From positions 1 through 64,000 of the forward strand of contig JAGAAO010000025.1 in the NCBI GenBank assembly GCA_017615275.1: 64,000 nucleotides of DNA, in the 5' to 3' direction. Below are positions 9,593 to 17,743 of this stretch, piece after piece (within the stretch, counting starts at the first letter, position 1; the number at the start of each line of letters is the position of its first letter). A program made the position numbers and the translations under genes. Source of the DNA: Butyrivibrio sp. (lineage in GTDB: Bacteria; Bacillota; Clostridia; Lachnospirales; Lachnospiraceae). Under the pieces are notes generated by a model, which saw only the letters and a program-made list of their open reading frames with translations, was not told where the DNA came from and made no database searches.

Positions 9593-10633
9593 ATGTCACT
9601 TGATACAATGTTTGATAAATTTTATGAAAAAGATTTATCTCCCGCGCTCTCTTCGTTCATCATTCGAACCTGCCTCAGCATGAGAAAAGAAGCTGATTTC
9701 CAATCGAGTATGAACCGAGTTGCAAAGGATCTGCGAGAATATACAGACGCTTATGCTGCCTGCATAATGACGATTTCAAGAGACCTTTATAAGTTTAATG
9801 TTGTGGGGCAATGCGTAAAAAACAACGAAGTTAACCTTCAGAATGTTTTTGATAAAATCCCCTATGACGTTATAGAAACATGGGAAGAAATGATTCTCGA
9901 GAATGACTCAATCGTGATAACCGATCCTTCCCAGATGGATCAATACGAGAAGCGCTCTCCCGATTGGGTAAAGACTTTAAAAGATAACGGTGTCGAAACA
10001 TTATGTCTTGTGCCTTTTATCCATCAGAACATGATAATCGGCTACATGTACGTTACAAATTTCCAAAAAGAAGCTCTTCCCAGAATAAAAGAAACAATTG
10101 AGCTTATGTCAGCGTTCGTTTCTGCTGAAGCTGCTCATCATCTTCTTATAGAGAGACTCAGAACACTCAGCCTTATTGATTCGAGGACAGGTGTATATAA
10201 CAGAACCGCTATGAACAACAAGGTTGATGAACTTGCTGCACAGCTCAAGTTAGCTCCAGCTCCTTTCAGTGTCGCTTTCTGTTATCTTAACACTCTTAAG
10301 ACCATCAACGAGAAGAGAGGACACGACGTAGGAAACTCACTCCTTAAAGACGCGGGCAAGACCTTGAAAGAAGTATTCAAAAACGATTATATCTACCGCT
10401 CTTCCGGTGATGAGTTCTGTGTAATATCAACCACAAGCACAGAAGAAGAATTTGAGGAAAAAATTGATAATCTCAAGGATCTGGCAAGCGATCCCGAATG
10501 GATCTATTTCACAGTCGGATACTATACAGACAATACCGACGGCGCACTGCACAGTGCAATGAGATACGCAAATAAATACGAACACGAATTTAACGAAGAG
10601 TTCTATTACAATTACCCTGACATGGTTAAGTAA
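9593..10633 (+). CDS. GAF-like plus degenerate GGDEF protein
   Basis: 346 residues. The first 185 or so form a GAF-like sensor region (LVPFIHQNMIIGYMYVTNF at about 139-157 is the typical C-terminal strand set). The C-terminal part is a GGDEF domain in which the signature reads SGDEF (271-275) and the metal-binding Asp of the first motif is replaced by Tyr231 (CYLNTLKTINE). Loss of both makes diguanylate cyclase activity unlikely. The downstream gene is a paralogue with both motifs intact, so this looks like a duplicated copy turned into a sensor or partner. Cytoplasmic, no membrane segment. Confidence 0.85.
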   Translation: MSLDTMFDKFYEKDLSPALSSFIIRTCLSMRKEADFQSSMNRVAKDLREYTDAYAACIMTISRDLYKFNVVGQCVKNNEVNLQNVFDKIPYDVIETWEEMILENDSIVITDPSQMDQYEKRSPDWVKTLKDNGVETLCLVPFIHQNMIIGYMYVTNFQKEALPRIKETIELMSAFVSAEAAHHLLIERLRTLSLIDSRTGVYNRTAMNNKVDELAAQLKLAPAPFSVAFCYLNTLKTINEKRGHDVGNSLLKDAGKTLKEVFKNDYIYRSSGDEFCVISTTSTEEEFEEKIDNLKDLASDPEWIYFTVGYYTDNTDGALHSAMRYANKYEHEFNEEFYYNYPDMVK

Positions 10634-10651
10634 TCAGATAGGAGTTAAAAA

Positions 10652-12094
10652 GTGGATAGAGAGTTTTATGATGCGGTCAAGGATTCAATAAATCTTATAA
10701 GCCTTCCATGCTGTATCTTCTCTTTGGAGAAAAACGAGGATGGAAGCTGCAAAGAAATGAAGTTTTTTGCGGTTAACAATACTTTTCTCGGCGACTTTAT
10801 AATTCTGTTCTATCCGGACAAAGATAAATCTAAAAGCCTATCAGACTTCGAAAAGGAAGTTGAAGGCTCTGTTTATTCGAATTACATTCCAAAAGAACCC
10901 AAATTTGAAGCATTCTGTTACAGGGCTGCCTTTGTAAAGGAGCCCTGTCATACTTACGTTGACACCACTAAGATGTACGGCTATTGGACCGAAGATTATC
11001 TTCTTCCCATTGGTCCATCAGACAATCCCAACATAGGCTATTGCCAATTCATATACACACTCAACAAAAATCTGGATACGGGTAAATATTCTACTGTATC
11101 ACCGGATATCGCAAGCTTTACCATAAAAGCCTGCCTGGAACTTCGAAACGAAGAAGACTTCCATACAAGTATAAGTGTCGTTAACGAAGACCTGCGCGCT
11201 TATACAGGCGCTCTCGGCTCCGGTATCATCACCCTCAATACCGAAAATGAACATTCGGAGATAATATGTCAATCCGTAGAACCCAATTATGAAAACGTAA
11301 GAAACGCTTTTGCCCAAACAACTTATAAGATAATACAGGGTTGGGAGAAACTTCTCGCTAAAACAAACTCCATAATCATTAATAGCGAAGCGGATCGAAA
11401 GCTCTATGAAGAACAATATCCCGAATGGCTACGTATGCTAAAAGACAACGGTATCGATAACGTATGTCTTGTTCCTTTTATTCACAAGGAACTTATCATA
11501 GGTTACTTCTATTTGCTTGATTTTGACCGCGAAAAAATGTCTCGAATAAAAGAAACCGCAGAACTAATCTCCTTCTTCCTGTCATCCGAAGTTGCCAGCC
11601 ACTTGTTTCTTGAAAGGCTTGAATATCTCAGCAATGTCGATATTCTCACAGGAGTATCGAACCGAAATTGCATGAATATCGATGTAAACGAACTTGCAAC
11701 CAGATTGGAGATCGAGCCACATCCTTTCAGCGTAGCATTCTGCGACCTGAACGGTCTTAAGAACGTCAACGACAACTGCGGTCATGACAAAGGCGATAAG
11801 CTTATCATGGAAGCTGCCGCGCTGTTAAAAGAGATATTTAAAGGCGACAAGATATACAGAGCGGGCGGCGACGAATTTACAATTATCTCAATTGACTGTT
11901 CCAAAGAGGAATTTGAAAAAAAGATCGCAACTCTCAGAGAAAGAGCCTGCGATCCCGACTGGATTTATTTCGCCATTGGACACTACTCTGACGCTACAAC
12001 CGGCAAACTTCGCCTGGCACTCAGATATGCCGACGAAAACATGTACAAAGACAAAAATGCTTTCTATGAAAAGTATCCCGACAAGAGACGATAA
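10652..12094 (+). CDS. Diguanylate cyclase with PAS-like and GAF-like N-terminus
   Basis: 480 residues. An N-terminal PAS-like region (about 10-145) precedes a GAF-like region (about 150-325) and a GGDEF domain (about 330-475). The domain keeps the metal Asp365 (FCDLNGLKNVND) and AGGDEF (404-409), so synthesis of c-di-GMP from GTP is expected. No RxxD inhibitory site is visible before the motif. From about residue 150 it is collinear with the preceding gene, 18 bp upstream, showing a tandem duplication in which this copy has the extra N-terminal domain. GGAG precedes the GTG start (displayed as Met) by 9 nt. Confidence 0.88.
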   Translation: MDREFYDAVKDSINLISLPCCIFSLEKNEDGSCKEMKFFAVNNTFLGDFIILFYPDKDKSKSLSDFEKEVEGSVYSNYIPKEPKFEAFCYRAAFVKEPCHTYVDTTKMYGYWTEDYLLPIGPSDNPNIGYCQFIYTLNKNLDTGKYSTVSPDIASFTIKACLELRNEEDFHTSISVVNEDLRAYTGALGSGIITLNTENEHSEIICQSVEPNYENVRNAFAQTTYKIIQGWEKLLAKTNSIIINSEADRKLYEEQYPEWLRMLKDNGIDNVCLVPFIHKELIIGYFYLLDFDREKMSRIKETAELISFFLSSEVASHLFLERLEYLSNVDILTGVSNRNCMNIDVNELATRLEIEPHPFSVAFCDLNGLKNVNDNCGHDKGDKLIMEAAALLKEIFKGDKIYRAGGDEFTIISIDCSKEEFEKKIATLRERACDPDWIYFAIGHYSDATTGKLRLALRYADENMYKDKNAFYEKYPDKRR

Positions 12095-12107
12095 ATGAAC
12101 ATAGTAA

Positions 12108-12137
12108 AAGCCTGCAAAACACTGTTTTTGCAGGCTT
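12108..12137. terminator. Bidirectional terminator between convergent genes
   Basis: AAGCCTGCAAAAC and GTTTTTGCAGGCTT form a 13-bp stem with a tiny loop between the GGDEF gene stop (12094) and the stop of the leftward membrane-protein gene (12149). A T4 run follows on the minus strand; the plus side continues AATTTATTT. Confidence 0.8.
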
Positions 12138-12148
12138 AATTTATTTAA

Positions 12149-12664
12149 TCAGAAATTTCTATAGACTCGATAAATACTGTAACTGTTGGAATAATACTGT
12201 ACGATTATCTGAGTATTTGGTGTGATCGGTCCCATCGTAACAGCGCTTTTATCCTCGGGATATTGCAGTAAAAACGAATTCTTATTGCCCTCAAGGGATG
12301 TTCCTTCAACTCTGTAGCTGACACGATGAAGATGCCAACCTCCCCTGATAGTGTTGACTGTACAATTCACCAACGTTGACGTCAGTATATCACCCTCTCC
12401 CTTTATCAAAAATACTAAATTATAAAGGAAAACAGAAATACCAACAATCAAAACGAAAATGATAAAAACAGTCATTTTCTTGCGATCATCTTCTGTACTT
12501 GCAAGAAGAATAGCTGCGGCCATTCCCGACAGCGCCGAAAAAGAATGCCCTAAACGAAAGAGTCTTCTGTTCAATCGAACATATCTGTTTAAAAAAAACA
12601 TTCCAAATACTGATACCAGGAAACATATTCCGATAACAACGCCTAACCGGTTATCAACAATCAT
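12149..12664 (-). CDS. Small membrane protein of unknown function
   Basis: 171 residues from the ATG at 12664, preceded by AAGGGGA at good spacing; an upstream in-frame ATG at 12691 lies inside the VanZ-like gene. Three hydrophobic segments (about 6-24, 38-56, 65-88) are followed by a soluble C-terminal domain ending in TPNTQIIVQYYSNSYSIYRV. No recognised family. The start overlaps the end of the VanZ-like gene, so the two are translationally coupled and may act together at the membrane. Confidence 0.7.
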   Translation of the reverse strand: MIVDNRLGVVIGICFLVSVFGMFFLNRYVRLNRRLFRLGHSFSALSGMAAAILLASTEDDRKKMTVFIIFVLIVGISVFLYNLVFLIKGEGDILTSTLVNCTVNTIRGGWHLHRVSYRVEGTSLEGNKNSFLLQYPEDKSAVTMGPITPNTQIIVQYYSNSYSIYRVYRNF

Positions 12665-13211
12665 TCTTCTTCCCCTTAAATAATCGATCACGTATTGCCT
12701 TTACTACAAAATATATTATAGCACCGATCAATACTCCGGTTGTATTTAATATAATATCGTCAATGTCACTGCTTCTCCTGTAGAAAGGAACTTGTGACAA
12801 CTCAATGCAAAATGTATAAAAGAATCCGGCGAGAGTAACCTTAAAGACATTGTTGAGCTTCTTAAAGCAAAAAGGCCACACAATACCTACAGGAACGAAC
12901 ATAGCTATGTTTCCATATACATTCATCTTATATCCGGGATAAATTTGTTTGAGAAACAGAAACGGTTTCAAATTGTATCTGCAATGATATCTCCATTGAG
13001 GATCGAGAACCATTGGAGCTAAATGCCCATCCTGCAACGCCATAGGGAAATATACAAATCTGGAAATAACCACTATGCAACCATATACAAGCAAAAGCTT
13101 AAGTTCACGTTTAAAGTCTACTTTACCTTTGATCTTCGCAATTATAAATCTTGTAATGATCCAGCATATTGTAATAAAAGAAAGTAATTCCCAAAAAGTA
13201 ACCTGTAACAT
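12654..13211 (-). CDS. VanZ-like family membrane protein
   Basis: About 185 residues from the ATG at 13211 (GGAAAGG upstream; an ATG at 13235 is also possible). Five hydrophobic segments. The VanZ pattern is present: NIAMFVPVGIVWPF in the middle, a Glu-x-x-Gln-type segment (CIELSQVPFYRRSSDIDD), then NTTGVLIGAIIYF. VanZ of Enterococcus lowers teicoplanin susceptibility by an unknown mechanism; genomic homologues such as this are of unknown function, and no van genes are near. Confidence 0.85.
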   Translation of the reverse strand: MLQVTFWELLSFITICWIITRFIIAKIKGKVDFKRELKLLLVYGCIVVISRFVYFPMALQDGHLAPMVLDPQWRYHCRYNLKPFLFLKQIYPGYKMNVYGNIAMFVPVGIVWPFCFKKLNNVFKVTLAGFFYTFCIELSQVPFYRRSSDIDDIILNTTGVLIGAIIYFVVKAIRDRLFKGKKNDC

Positions 13212-13330
13212 GTAAAACCTTTCCCGCTTAATCATCCACCATCACTTATGAAAAACGCATATTTCAGCGATTCAGAGCTAAATGTTATCATTGTAAACAG
13301 ATAAAGTCAAATAGTTACTTGATAGCGATC

Positions 13331-13365
13331 AAAAAAGATCGGCTCCGCGTAATGCGGAACCGATC
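13331..13365 (-). terminator. Terminator of the GGGtGRT operon
   Basis: On the minus strand a 12-bp stem (GATCGGTTCCGC / GCGGAGCCGATC, one G-T wobble) with loop ATTAC is followed directly by six T. It lies about 75 bp past the GGGtGRT gene stop. Its core TCCGCGTAATGCGGA recurs in the terminator at 23842. Confidence 0.9.
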
Positions 13366-13437
13366 TGTAGATAACTAATTATATATAAGCCTCGCTAAGT
13401 TGTAAGTGGAAGTTCGACTCGCGCGCGTTGCGCGAGG

Positions 13438-14457
13438 TCAAAACTTACCAGCCTTAGCAGCTTCTTCGATAGAAACGGCTGTAGAAACAGTCATACCAAC
13501 CATCGGGTTGTTACCTGCGCCGATAAGACCCATCATCTCAACGTGAGCGGGAACTGATGAAGATCCTGCGAACTGAGCATCTGAGTGCATACGTCCCATA
13601 GTATCTGTCATACCATAAGAAGCAGGGCCTGCAGCCATGTTATCAGGATGAAGTGTACGTCCTGTACCGCCGCCTGAAGCAACTGAGAAGTACTTCTTAC
13701 CAGCCTCAGTACGCTCCTTCTTGTATGTACCTGCTACAGGATGCTGGAATCTTGTAGGATTGGTTGAGTTACCTGTGATAGATACGTCAACGTTCTCCTT
13801 CCACATGATAGCAACACCTTCCTGTACGTCGTTAGCGCCGTAGCAGTTAACCTTAGCACGAGGTGAATTAGCATCCTTAGAGTAGCACTTTCTGAATACT
13901 TCCTTTACCTCGCCTGTGTAATAATCGTACTGTGTCTCAACGAATGTGAAACCATTGATACGAGAAATGATCTGAGCTGCGTCTTTTCCAAGACCGTTAA
14001 GAATAACTCTGAGGGGTTTCTGACGAACCTTGTTAGCCTTCTCAGCGATACCGATAGCACCCTCAGCAGCTGCGAATGACTCGTGTCCTGCAAGGAATGC
14101 GAAGCACTCTGTATCCTCTTCAAGAAGCATCTTTCCAAGGTTACCGTGTCCAAGACCTACTTTACGACGGTCTGCAACAGATCCGGGAATACAGAAAGCC
14201 TGAAGGCCGATACCGATTGCAGCAGCAGCCTCAGAAGCCTTACGGCATCCCTTCTTGATAGCGATAGCAGCACCTACTGTGTAAGCCCACTTAGCGTTCT
14301 CAAAGCAGATAGGCTGAATACCCTCGATGAGCTTGTAAACATCGATGCCTGCAGCCATTGTAATATCTCTACATTCTTCTATTGAAGAAATCCCATATTC
14401 CTTAAGGCAAGCCAGAATCTGGGGCTCTCTTCTTTCATATGATTCAAATAAAGCCAT
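13438..14457 (-). CDS. GGGtGRT family protein
   Basis: 339 residues with the family's defining motif ASGGGTGRTLHPDN (about 267-280) and the conserved C-terminal region MMGLIGAGNNPMVGMTVSTA. It is named after its motif (Pfam 'GGGtGRT protein'); the biochemical role is not established. It lies 21 bp downstream of a NifU-like TSCPD gene, a pairing I know from many clostridia, so a link to Fe-S or metal handling is inferred from context. No membrane segment or signal peptide. The 3' end is followed by a GC-rich hairpin at about 13419-13437 and then the terminator at 13331. Confidence 0.9.
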   Translation of the reverse strand: MALFESYERREPQILACLKEYGISSIEECRDITMAAGIDVYKLIEGIQPICFENAKWAYTVGAAIAIKKGCRKASEAAAAIGIGLQAFCIPGSVADRRKVGLGHGNLGKMLLEEDTECFAFLAGHESFAAAEGAIGIAEKANKVRQKPLRVILNGLGKDAAQIISRINGFTFVETQYDYYTGEVKEVFRKCYSKDANSPRAKVNCYGANDVQEGVAIMWKENVDVSITGNSTNPTRFQHPVAGTYKKERTEAGKKYFSVASGGGTGRTLHPDNMAAGPASYGMTDTMGRMHSDAQFAGSSSVPAHVEMMGLIGAGNNPMVGMTVSTAVSIEEAAKAGKF

Positions 14458-14478
14458 TTATCTATCCTCCTTACCTTA

Positions 14479-15171
14479 TCACTCTTTTCTGGGATCGATG
14501 CATCTAGCTGCATCCGCAACACGTCCATACTGGCCCTTAGCCTTCTCCATAGCTGTGTTAGCGTCATCACCGGCCTTGATGAAGTCCATCATCTTTCCGA
14601 AGTTAACATACTTGTATCCGATGATCTCATCGTTCTCATCAAGAGCAACCTCTGTGATATATCCATCAGTAAGCTCAAGATAACGAGGTCCCTTATCAAG
14701 TGTTCCATATGTTGTACCAACCATAGAACGTGTTCCCTTACCAAGATCCTCAAGACCTGCACCGATCTGAAGACCATCCTCTGAAAATGCAGACTGTGTT
14801 CTACCATAAACGATCTGAAGGAACAGCTCTCTCATAGCTGTATTGATAGCGTCACAAACAAGGTCTGTGTTGAGTGCTTCAAGAACTGTAAGTCCGGGAA
14901 GAATCTCAGAAGCCATAGCTGCAGAATGTGTCATTCCTGAGCATCCGATTGTCTCTACAAGTGCCTCCTGAATGATACCCTCTTTAACGTTAAGAGAGAG
15001 TTTGCAGCATCCCTGCTGAGGTGCACACCAGCCGATACCGTGTGTATAGCCGGAAATGTCCTTGATCTCTTTGGACTGAACCCACTTAGCCTCTTCAGGA
15101 ATAGGCGCAGCGCCATGATGTACCCCTTGTGTTACGGGACACATATTCTTTACCTCTGTTGAGTAAATCAT
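14479..15171 (-). CDS. NifU-like Fe-S scaffold / TSCPD-type protein paired with GGGtGRT
   Basis: 230 residues. The core (about 45-115: GWCAPQQGCCKLSLNV, then VETIGCSGMTHSAAMASEI) matches proteins annotated as iron-sulfur cluster assembly scaffold with spaced cysteines (CPVTQG near the start, GWCAPQQGCC, GCSGM). Unlike the short housekeeping NifU/IscU, it has a longer C-terminal half. AAGGAG is 9 nt before the ATG. First gene of a two-gene unit. A 5' leader of about 190 bp contains a partly paired segment at 15227-15262 with no assignable regulator. Confidence 0.8.
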   Translation of the reverse strand: MIYSTEVKNMCPVTQGVHHGAAPIPEEAKWVQSKEIKDISGYTHGIGWCAPQQGCCKLSLNVKEGIIQEALVETIGCSGMTHSAAMASEILPGLTVLEALNTDLVCDAINTAMRELFLQIVYGRTQSAFSEDGLQIGAGLEDLGKGTRSMVGTTYGTLDKGPRYLELTDGYITEVALDENDEIIGYKYVNFGKMMDFIKAGDDANTAMEKAKGQYGRVADAARCIDPRKE

Positions 15172-15363
15172 GTGAAAATCTCCTTTCGTAATGTAAAGTA
15201 ATTATCCATTACTTACTACCTAATTCAGATTGACCATAGATGTGCCTAAAAAGCACGGTCATAGACGGAAAATATAATTAATTAAATACATTCGCCAAAA
15301 CATATTTTTACATAAATCAGAGCATATTTCAATGGTAATGTTATATTTTTAACGTATTAATTA

Positions 15364-17043
15364 CTACTTCAGTCCAAGCTCATTTTTAAGTTCTTTGTAT
15401 GTCATCTTCCCTGAAAATGGCACATATTCCAGATCTTCAAGTTTTCTTATATTGTTCTCAACTTCCGCTCTGGACTTATCGGCATCATAGACATATGACG
15501 CATACGGTATATTTACACCGACTTCAAACTTGTTGTTCGGATCCGAATAATAATCAAGTCCCGGCGTAAGTATCCCTATATCGCTTGAATTTACTTTCTC
15601 TTCATTCAGATAGTCACTGTTGATAGTATATGAAAAACGTATAGTTCCCTTGCTTATGAACGAATAGCTGATAGGTTCGCTGTAGTCACCTTTTTCAAAA
15701 TCGACCGACCTGTTTCTGATCACATTCTTTTTTTCGGAATACTCCGACACATAGCCGTCCCTATTCAGATAGGTGCCTAAAGATACGGCATGCCCGTCTC
15801 CGAATGTATACAGATCCCACTCAGTGCCCTGATCAACCACCAGTTCCGGCATATTGTCTTCATCGACATACATAATGTCAAATGTACATTTTTCATTCAA
15901 CATCTTGTTGATATAGGCAATCTGCGCATATGCGGTGTTAAACGTATCAAACTTGCCTTCCTTGTTATCGGCGTACATTTTATCTTTTAATCCGTCAAAT
16001 CCCGCGCTTGCGCTTAGAAGCTCCTGATGCTCGTCAAAAAAACGGTCGTGCTCATAATAATTATCATTTCCGACGTTATATACGGTCATCGCATCTCCTG
16101 CGTCGGTTTTCCCTGTCACTACAATGTCCGACTTCCCGTCAGCATCATAATCAAAAGTTTTTATATCGGTTATCTCTTTAAAAGAATATGATGCGCCATT
16201 GACAAAAACATCGGGAATAAACTCACCTTTTGAATTGCCGTCTTTTAGCACAAGAACATTACAGCCTTTATCTTCCTTGGGCGGATAAACCCTGAACTCG
16301 CACTTTCCGCCAAACTGCAACATATCACACTCAAATTTCTCTTTTCCTTCTTCCCACAGGAGTTCATTTGAGACAACATGATACTTTCCGTCCTCTTCTT
16401 TCAAAGTAAGACGCGTAGGTGTAAGTGTATAGTAATCCTTATCATCCGCTTCTTCAAAATTCAAAGTATATACATCACCCTGTTTTGTTCCGGATGTACA
16501 TTTATAGTAGGAGATCAAAGCTCCCCACTGCGAAACATCCCAGGAAACATAAAAAGAATCCAATTCTTTTATATAAGTCCAATCAGGCTTATTATTGCAT
16601 TGCTCATACGTTATTCCTGTATGTTCTTTTATATATTCATTGAGATCGTCTGCAGAAACTCCCGAAGCTCCGCATTCAGGCCCAAACCAGCAACTGTTCA
16701 GAACCTTCAAAAAAGCGTCTGCTTCCTCCGGTGAAACCTGATGTCCGACCACCTCATGTTCAAGCAAGCCGCTCCAGTCAATATTTTCAGGACAATCATA
16801 CGCTGTTGTCAAAAAGAAGTTATTTGCCGGCTCCTGAAAATAATCAGTAAATTTCTGAAGTTCTCCGGTATCAAGCTCTGCTCCGTCTTCAGCCTGACTC
16901 TCCACAGCACTTTCAGACGCACCGGCTCCGACTTCTTTATCTTCACCCACTACCACAACACTTTCAGAAGTGTTTCCGGACGCGCATGCACCTGTGCCAA
17001 GCATTATTATCGGTGCCAATAGACATAAAAATTCCTTTTTCAC
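15364..17043 (-). CDS. Putative lipoprotein of unknown function
   Basis: 559 residues with a lipoprotein signal (MKKEF, hydrophobic stretch, lipobox LGTGAC with Cys20), then an acidic low-complexity linker (about 23-60). The rest is extracytoplasmic; the segment FDYDADGKSDIVVTG (about 298-312) resembles an FG-GAP/VCBS-type calcium-loop element, and the part after about 390 holds a second such stretch (FDIMYVDEDNMPELVVD). No enzyme family recognised. It lies 21 bp behind the hexapeptide-repeat gene, so it may be the end of that operon. Confidence 0.75.
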   Translation of the reverse strand: MKKEFLCLLAPIIMLGTGACASGNTSESVVVVGEDKEVGAGASESAVESQAEDGAELDTGELQKFTDYFQEPANNFFLTTAYDCPENIDWSGLLEHEVVGHQVSPEEADAFLKVLNSCWFGPECGASGVSADDLNEYIKEHTGITYEQCNNKPDWTYIKELDSFYVSWDVSQWGALISYYKCTSGTKQGDVYTLNFEEADDKDYYTLTPTRLTLKEEDGKYHVVSNELLWEEGKEKFECDMLQFGGKCEFRVYPPKEDKGCNVLVLKDGNSKGEFIPDVFVNGASYSFKEITDIKTFDYDADGKSDIVVTGKTDAGDAMTVYNVGNDNYYEHDRFFDEHQELLSASAGFDGLKDKMYADNKEGKFDTFNTAYAQIAYINKMLNEKCTFDIMYVDEDNMPELVVDQGTEWDLYTFGDGHAVSLGTYLNRDGYVSEYSEKKNVIRNRSVDFEKGDYSEPISYSFISKGTIRFSYTINSDYLNEEKVNSSDIGILTPGLDYYSDPNNKFEVGVNIPYASYVYDADKSRAEVENNIRKLEDLEYVPFSGKMTYKELKNELGLK

Positions 17044-17064
17044 TTGTTCCTCCCCAAACAGCGA

Positions 17065-17739
17065 TCAGTCTTCTGTCTTTTTTACGATATGATCTTTGTC
17101 CTTGAAGATATGATGCGCAGGGATACAGCCTCTTACAGATGAAAGAGGATAAACATTGCACCATCTTCCGATGACTGTTCCCGGGTTAAGAACCGAATTA
17201 CAGCCAACTTCCACGTTATCGCCAAGCATAGCGCCCATCTTCTTAAGCCCTGTTTCTACCTTGTCATCCGCACCGTTCTTGACAACGATAAGCTTCTTGT
17301 CGCTCTTTACATTGGATGTGATGGAACCTGCACCCATATGAGATTTAAACCCAAGTATTGAATCGCCCACATAATTATAGTGTGGAACCTGAACTTTATT
17401 AAAAAGAATAACATTCTTAAGCTCTGTGGAATTTCCTACAACCGCGCCCTTTCCAACAATCGCACTGCCTCTGATAAATGCGCACTGTCTGATCTCCGCA
17501 TCCTCATCTATGATGCAGGGTCCGCCGATATAAGCGGAATCAAATACCTTTGCGCTCTTTGCTATCCAAACGTTCTCTCCGCGCTTTTCGAATTTATCTG
17601 CGGGCAACTTATTTCCAAGCTCTATGATATAGTCCTTGATACCTGCAAGAAGCTCCCAGGGATACTCCTTAGTCTTCATAAAATCTGCAGCAATAGTCTC
17701 ATTAAGATCATACATATTTGAAATCTTAAATTCTTCCAT
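17065..17739 (-). CDS. Left-handed beta-helix (hexapeptide) protein, GlmU-like C-terminal domain
   Basis: 224 residues from the ATG at 17739, chosen because GGAGGAATAATAAG precedes it; the track-length extension upstream is very basic and lies inside topB. Isoleucine-rich hexapeptide repeats (AYIGGPCIIDEDAEIRQCAF and following, about 70-200) build a left-handed beta-helix as in the acetyltransferase domain of GlmU; no nucleotidyltransferase domain is present. Such stand-alone proteins are usually annotated as UDP-N-acetylglucosamine pyrophosphorylase-related; the substrate is not known. The start is 4 bp from the topB stop. Confidence 0.85.
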   Translation of the reverse strand: MEEFKISNMYDLNETIAADFMKTKEYPWELLAGIKDYIIELGNKLPADKFEKRGENVWIAKSAKVFDSAYIGGPCIIDEDAEIRQCAFIRGSAIVGKGAVVGNSTELKNVILFNKVQVPHYNYVGDSILGFKSHMGAGSITSNVKSDKKLIVVKNGADDKVETGLKKMGAMLGDNVEVGCNSVLNPGTVIGRWCNVYPLSSVRGCIPAHHIFKDKDHIVKKTED

Positions 17740-17743
17740 CTTA

